Assembly (NCBI GenBank): GCA_029721515.1
Contig: CM056562.1
Coordinates: forward strand, 9,164,767-9,228,766
Length of the DNA: 64,000 nt
Source: Synanceia verrucosa
Taxonomy: Eukaryota; Chordata; Actinopteri; Perciformes; Synanceiidae
Reading direction: 5' to 3'
Shown here: piece by piece, positions 59,911-64,000 of the stretch
Layout: each line of letters begins with the position of its first letter
Position numbering within the stretch: the first letter of the stretch is position 1
The notes under the pieces: model-generated
Database searches by the model: none
Seen by the model: the letters and a program-made list of their open reading frames with translations, nothing else
What the model was told of the DNA's origin: nothing
Made by a program: the position numbers and the translations under genes

Positions 59911-61073
59911 CATGTTTACAATGGAAATCCTTTCATAAGAATAGTCTGTGCAGTAATCCCTGCTTTTTCATAAAAGTCTCAAAGTACATCAACATGTGCC
60001 GTCACCTTGAGTCGACACTGACGCTCTGGTCTAAAATACCCAGTAAGTCACTGATGCTCTTTATGAGGAAATGTGTATGTTTTTGGAGCAGTACCCATCT
60101 ACATGGTACTTAAATAACAACTGCTGCCATCTAGTGGTACAAAATTGGTAGGCATGAAAACGCAAAGGGCTTTTTCCACACTTCACTAGAACAGCCATCA
60201 CTAAAAGATGCAAAACTTAAAAATAGATTGTAAAGCATTTAAAATTGATATTTCATTGGATGTTCCAAACATCATTCAAATAGTTTCAGATAATTCCCAT
60301 AACTACTGTGTTATGTCTGAGTGTCAAAAAGAAAACCTCCTGATTATAAACGCATACAGTTTGTTTTAATTTCCCTCAGTGCTAAACTACACTTATACTA
60401 AAATTGAGCCGTGCTTTAACTATAACTTTAAAAACTTTTTTGGGTTAACTTGTGATGTACCCACATATTGTTCAGGGTGCAGAAAATATGTCTGTGGACT
60501 TCAGATCAATAGTTTGAAATGCTGTGGCAGTGAAGACAGGCATTCTTTGGTGTGTCTGTGAAGCAGCTTCCAGCTGGCATTGAAGCTTCATGTGGCAGAA
60601 TTTAAATGGACATTTAGATTAAAATTGTCCTATTGAAATGTGTCAAATGTGTTTTTTCTTTGAATGTTTTTTGACTATGCTGTTTCTGAAAGTTCTCCTC
60701 GTTAATAAGGGACCTCGCAGTGATCACAAGTTAAGGCTTTCAAAGTGCTACCCAGACAGTCTGCAGCTACATATGATCCTGCTGTCATAAAACAGCATCA
60801 GCAGTCTGACTGCAATTACTAGTATCTAAAGCAAACCAATACAGTGCATACACTTACTAAACTCATTTTGTTAACTCTGCAAGAATTCATACCCAACACC
60901 GTCTCTCTCACACACTCACATACACATGGATATATGGAAGCAGTATGTATAGAGAGGTAAAATGTGGCAAGCACACTGTAACATAATATCCCTTTTTTAA
61001 CTATAATATCCTTTTGATAATCAGTGTGTACATTCTATGTGTTTGCTTGTGTTTTGATATTTTCTGTTGCTTA

Positions 61074-61079
61074 AATAAA
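61074..61079 (+). terminator. candidate poly(A) signal AATAAA
   Basis: Within 'gttgcttaaataaacatgcac', followed about 45 nt later by 'ttgctgtgttttttt', a plausible U/GU-rich downstream element. Cleavage would be near 61,095. AATAAA is common by chance in AT-rich DNA. Confidence 0.4.
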
Positions 61080-61157
61080 CATGCACTCAAACATGTTTAC
61101 GATGATAATTCACCGTTTTTGCTGTGTTTTTTTACATTACTTATATATGTTACCTTT

Positions 61158-61280
61158 TAGGGCTGCAAATAACAACTGTTTTCATGGTCTTTTCATTATT
61201 TATTCAATTAATTGATTTGTTGTTTGGTCTATAAAATGTCAGAAATAATAAAAAATAAGAGGATCAGTGTTCAGTGATCA
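61158..61280 (+). mobile_element. fragment of a widespread fish hAT-type repeat
   Basis: Begins TAGGGCTGCAAATAACAA and continues 'attaattgatttgttgtttggtctataaaatgtcag', the left portion of a very common percomorph repeat, and fades after 'ggatcagtgttcag'. The opposite terminus is absent, so it is truncated. Confidence 0.75.
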
Positions 61281-62149
61281 GTTTTATAACAATGTTCTGA
61301 ATCTGCCTTTTTAGTTTCTGTACATTTACCTGAGGTGAGGTTTAGCTTGTGACTGGTTAGATTGGTCACATGTGAGTCAGAGGTAGGATCCATCCTGCTA
61401 TGTTCCTACCAGTACACCTTGAACCTCCATGTTATAAATGTACCCTGTATTTACCTTTTTTCTGCTTGACTTTCCTGCCCTTTGCCTCTCTTCTTTGCTT
61501 CCCCTTTATAAACATTGGAGTGTATGGGATGGTCTGAAGCTGTATCTTTTACTTCAGCATTGATTCAATGTTGGTCTACTTGTCCTCTTGCTTGACAGCT
61601 CATGCACTGAGATTCCTCTGGCAGTAGAAGCTCAGAGAATCAGAGCAGCATCAGGATGTCAGGGTTGACGTATGCTTTAGGATCACAGACATCAAAGCAG
61701 GGATGATGCTGTTTCTTGATAATAGCTCTCATTACCCTCTGCCTGTTTCTTTTCCCTCTTCTATCTCTGGGGCAGTAAGAGGCACTCTGATTGTGCTGCC
61801 CTCTGTATAGAAACCTGTTTGCAGTATGGGGTGATGGAGGCCAGCAATTCCTCCAATTTCCTTTTAGAAAACCTATTACGGCTCTCTGAGGGCCATTTAC
61901 AGCCAGACTTAGCTCCCCTGCTAACTTTGTTCATCTCTACTGCAGATGTGCACTCGCCAGCAGTGCTTTTCACCATGAAGGCCCAGTTAAAAGGTTAATG
62001 CAGCACACCCTATGACACACTTTGATCACAGAGCTCAGTTACACCTCAGAACTTTTTGAACCAAGACTTTGAAAACACCGGAAAAAAAACACAACATTTG
62101 AGGTCACTATGGCCTCTCATTCCCTCCAAAGAAAGCTTTTGAATTGGTC
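61281..62149. other. non-coding stretch, no gene recognised
   Basis: No repeat, exon or RNA gene was recognised. Confidence 0.45.
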
Positions 62150-63400
62150 ATCAAAGCAGATTTTCAATGCACAAAATCTGACTTTCAAACACCAAGTGCT
62201 GAACATATGAGACCCCATACAAAATCAAAACTGCAGTTCAATGTACTACTACTTCAGTCCTTTCTTAATGAGTTGAATGAGTAGCTTGTCAATAGTGTGC
62301 ATCATCACTGTATAAAAGGTCTAGGAAGAGTCTATTTAATTTTGTATTTTTACAGAATATGCAGAAATAAGTAAACTAGTCAGTGGGGTGTTAGTCTTGC
62401 CATTTTTTTCTGAGTAATTTTCATGTGCTACGTCTGAAACAATGTATATATGTTTAAATTATGCTGTTATGAAAATGATGCACTTGGAGACAAACCATAG
62501 CAACCATGGATTGACTGATTTTGTACACATCTCTTTTTACTGTCACATTACTCCTCTGTGATGTTAAGTATCCAATCAGGCCGAGATCAATAAATCCATA
62601 TTTAATTATGAAATCAAACACCATTTCTTATCGCTAATGTTTTTACATTACATTAAACCACATTATAGCAACAGACGGCTGATAATGACAGTGTTCTGTT
62701 ATTATCATCCGTGCTAGTCTACACTACAATATCCAAGAAAAAGGCAACACCACTGACAGAATATTTGGATTGTTATTACAATATTTTTACAATTGCCTTT
62801 GACTCAGGCATCAAAGTAGAGTTCGAAAAACTCAACTCAACTTTTAAACACAGCGCTGAACGTACGAGGCCACATAAAAATTCAAAAAACTTTTGAACAA
62901 TATCTGACATTTCTCCTTACTCTACGCAAGAATTACTGATACATCATTATTAATTAAAATGTTATGTTATTATTAAGTCTATATAGTGGAAAAGTGGATT
63001 GTTTTATGCAGAAATAAGCAGTCAACTGTCAGTCAAGTGCTCTTTTTAAAATAAATTGCAGAAACTAAATTATTTGTCTGATGAGAGAGAGGAGCTATCG
63101 GCTAAATGTCCATATCAGTGTATCTTCAAATCACTGTTAGATTTCATTCTCTAATATTGTATAGGCTATGCACCTGTTATCTGTGATAAATTATGTTTTC
63201 TCTAGTTGATATTTCCATCATGCTCAGCTCTACAGGTGTGTGGGTCTGTTCATGGCAGAGCCTGTTAGCATAGCTTAGCAGTAAACTCACCTCTGTGATC
63301 CATCCAATCAGGCTGAGATCAATAAGTCCTTATTATTATAAGTTCTTATTATTACTCCATTAGTGCTCGACTACACTACAATAACTGGAGGCTGCTCACA
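62150..63400. repeat. diverged direct tandem duplication, unit about 650-730 bp
   Basis: Landmarks repeat in the same order and orientation. 'tcatcaaagcagattt' (62,149) recurs as 'gcatcaaagtagagtt' (62,808). 'gctgaacatatgagaccccata' (62,199) recurs as 'gctgaacgtacgaggccacata' (62,855). GCAGAAATAAG recurs at 62,361 and 63,008. 'tccaatcaggccgagatcaataaatcc' (62,571) recurs as 'tccaatcaggctgagatcaataagtcc' (63,303). 'gctagtctacactacaata' (62,713) recurs as 'gtgctcgactacactacaata' (63,363). The offset changes from about 650 to 730 because of indels. Neither unit has a coding frame. Confidence 0.75.
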
Positions 63401-63914
63401 TTTTTGGCTTAACTCAAAATTTCATTAGATTGTCATAATATTTTGCACAAATTTCTAGTAGGATAAAATACTGAAGTGATGAAGTGATGTAAGCAAGATA
63501 ATCTGTAAGCTAATTTGTAAATTTGTCAAAGCAGTCATCTGAGGCTATATACGAATACAATATGTTACGTGAAAAGTTTATATAGCAGCCACTCATTGTA
63601 GCATCCTGTGTGTTGCGATGAGTAAGACCTATGTTATGTTTACTAATGATGATATTGATAATATCTGAAATACTAGCTTTCTCTAACTTAGCTGATGCTG
63701 TCGTGATCATTGTGTCAATAACCTCAGTCAGTGGATGAGTATTTATTCATGTACAATATTTATGTTGTTGTTACAGATGTTACAGAATAAAAAGTGCAGT
63801 CGAGCTGAATGAAAGCTAAAGTTTCTGGGCTGATGTTGACATGTAGTCAGCTGGTTGGCTGTTTATTAATCATGAGCCAGTGGATGTCACTGAGTGACTC
63901 CTGCTTCACACAGA
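63401..63914. other. non-coding stretch, no gene recognised
   Basis: AT-rich sequence with no recognised gene or repeat. Confidence 0.42.
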
Positions 63915-63941
63915 CTCTGTGGGCATCACTAGCCCACAGAG
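63915..63941. repeat. perfect 10 bp hairpin
   Basis: CTCTGTGGGC (63,915-63,924) and GCCCACAGAG (63,932-63,941) with a 7 nt loop, ATCACTA. Confidence 0.9.
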
Positions 63942-63946
63942 CAGCA

Positions 63947-63995
63947 GCTCCACGTACACCTCCCTCTCCCTGGGAGAGGGAGGTGTACGTGGAGC
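63947..63995. repeat. 49 nt perfect palindrome with one-base centre
   Basis: The 24 nt at 63,947-63,970 (beginning GCTCCACGTACACCTCCC) are exactly the reverse complement of 63,972-63,995 (ending GGTGTACGTGGAGC), around a single T at 63,971. No mismatch was seen. Only 5 nt of sequence remain after it in the window. Confidence 0.95.
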
Positions 63996-64000
63996 ATTCT

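Larger units (their letters stand above)
59762..61095 (+). other. putative 3' UTR of the terminal exon
   Basis: No exon-like frame follows the TGA. A small cysteine-containing frame at 60,379-60,561 has no recognised motif and is probably chance. The region ends at an AATAAA signal with a T/GT-rich stretch downstream. It includes a degenerate tandem repeat at 59,809-59,910. The assignment depends entirely on the exon call upstream. Confidence 0.32.

Noticed and set aside
60379..60561. Cysteine-containing 60-codon frame with C-x2-C
   Set aside because: Cysteine spacing matches no zinc-binding or toxin fold I know, and the frame lies in the putative 3' UTR.

Overview
This 64 kb window looks like nuclear DNA from a teleost fish, probably a spiny-rayed (percomorph) species. 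The evidence is a broken LINE copy (57,450-59,181) whose reverse transcriptase I recognise as Rex3 (RTE clade), short tRNA-headed retroposons ending in ATGG repeats with clean 11-12 bp target-site duplications, several fish-type hAT, Tc1 and TTAA-flanked DNA transposon remnants, and many (CA)n, (TA)n and (GA)n microsatellites. There is no prokaryotic or viral gene content. Almost none of the window is coding, so it reads as long introns and/or intergenic sequence of a vertebrate gene locus.

Host-gene signals are sparse. Two CpG-elevated blocks (about 10,075-10,870 and 48,230-49,150) each contain a strong 5' splice donor on the minus strand (exon ends at 10,601 and 48,679). They look like alternative promoters or first exons of a minus-strand gene whose body lies beyond position 1. 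Two weaker minus-strand exon candidates sit at 11,099-11,159 and 50,797-50,911. On the plus strand, 59,682-59,761 follows a good splice acceptor and encodes a 25-residue hydrophobic C-terminal tail ending in TGA. A poly(A) signal lies at 61,074, so this may be the last exon of a plus-strand gene. I do not recognise either gene.

Layout: 0.86-1.34 kb, hAT MITE; 1.86-2.12 kb, dispersed repeat copy A; 4.7 kb, isolated TATA-ATG-donor arrangement; 7.55 kb, (CA)n; 9.46-9.84 kb, SINE; 10.1-11.2 kb, CpG block and exon candidates; 12.2-13.2 kb, hairpin and a large TTAA-flanked fold-back element; 15.6-17.1 kb, TA/CA microsatellite, fold-back transposon carrying an inverted SINE pair, and a Tc1 remnant; 21.3-21.8 kb, a second Tc1/mariner remnant; 29.9-31.3 kb, three nested repeats; 32.4 kb, SINE; 34.3-35.1 kb, possible MITE, microsatellite and SINE tail; 40.3-42.8 kb, L2 3' end, a common fish repeat and a fold-back element; 48.2-49.2 kb, second CpG block; 57.4-59.6 kb, Rex3 and a second LINE joined at their truncated 5' ends; 59.7-61.1 kb, putative terminal exon; 62.1-63.4 kb, diverged tandem duplication; 63.9-64.0 kb, two perfect hairpins at the window edge.

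No multi-gene system is visible. The most unusual features are structural: long palindromic elements, a 49 nt perfect palindrome, an inverted SINE pair and rearranged LINE hairpins. Family names come from sequence motifs recognised by eye; none was confirmed by a database search.
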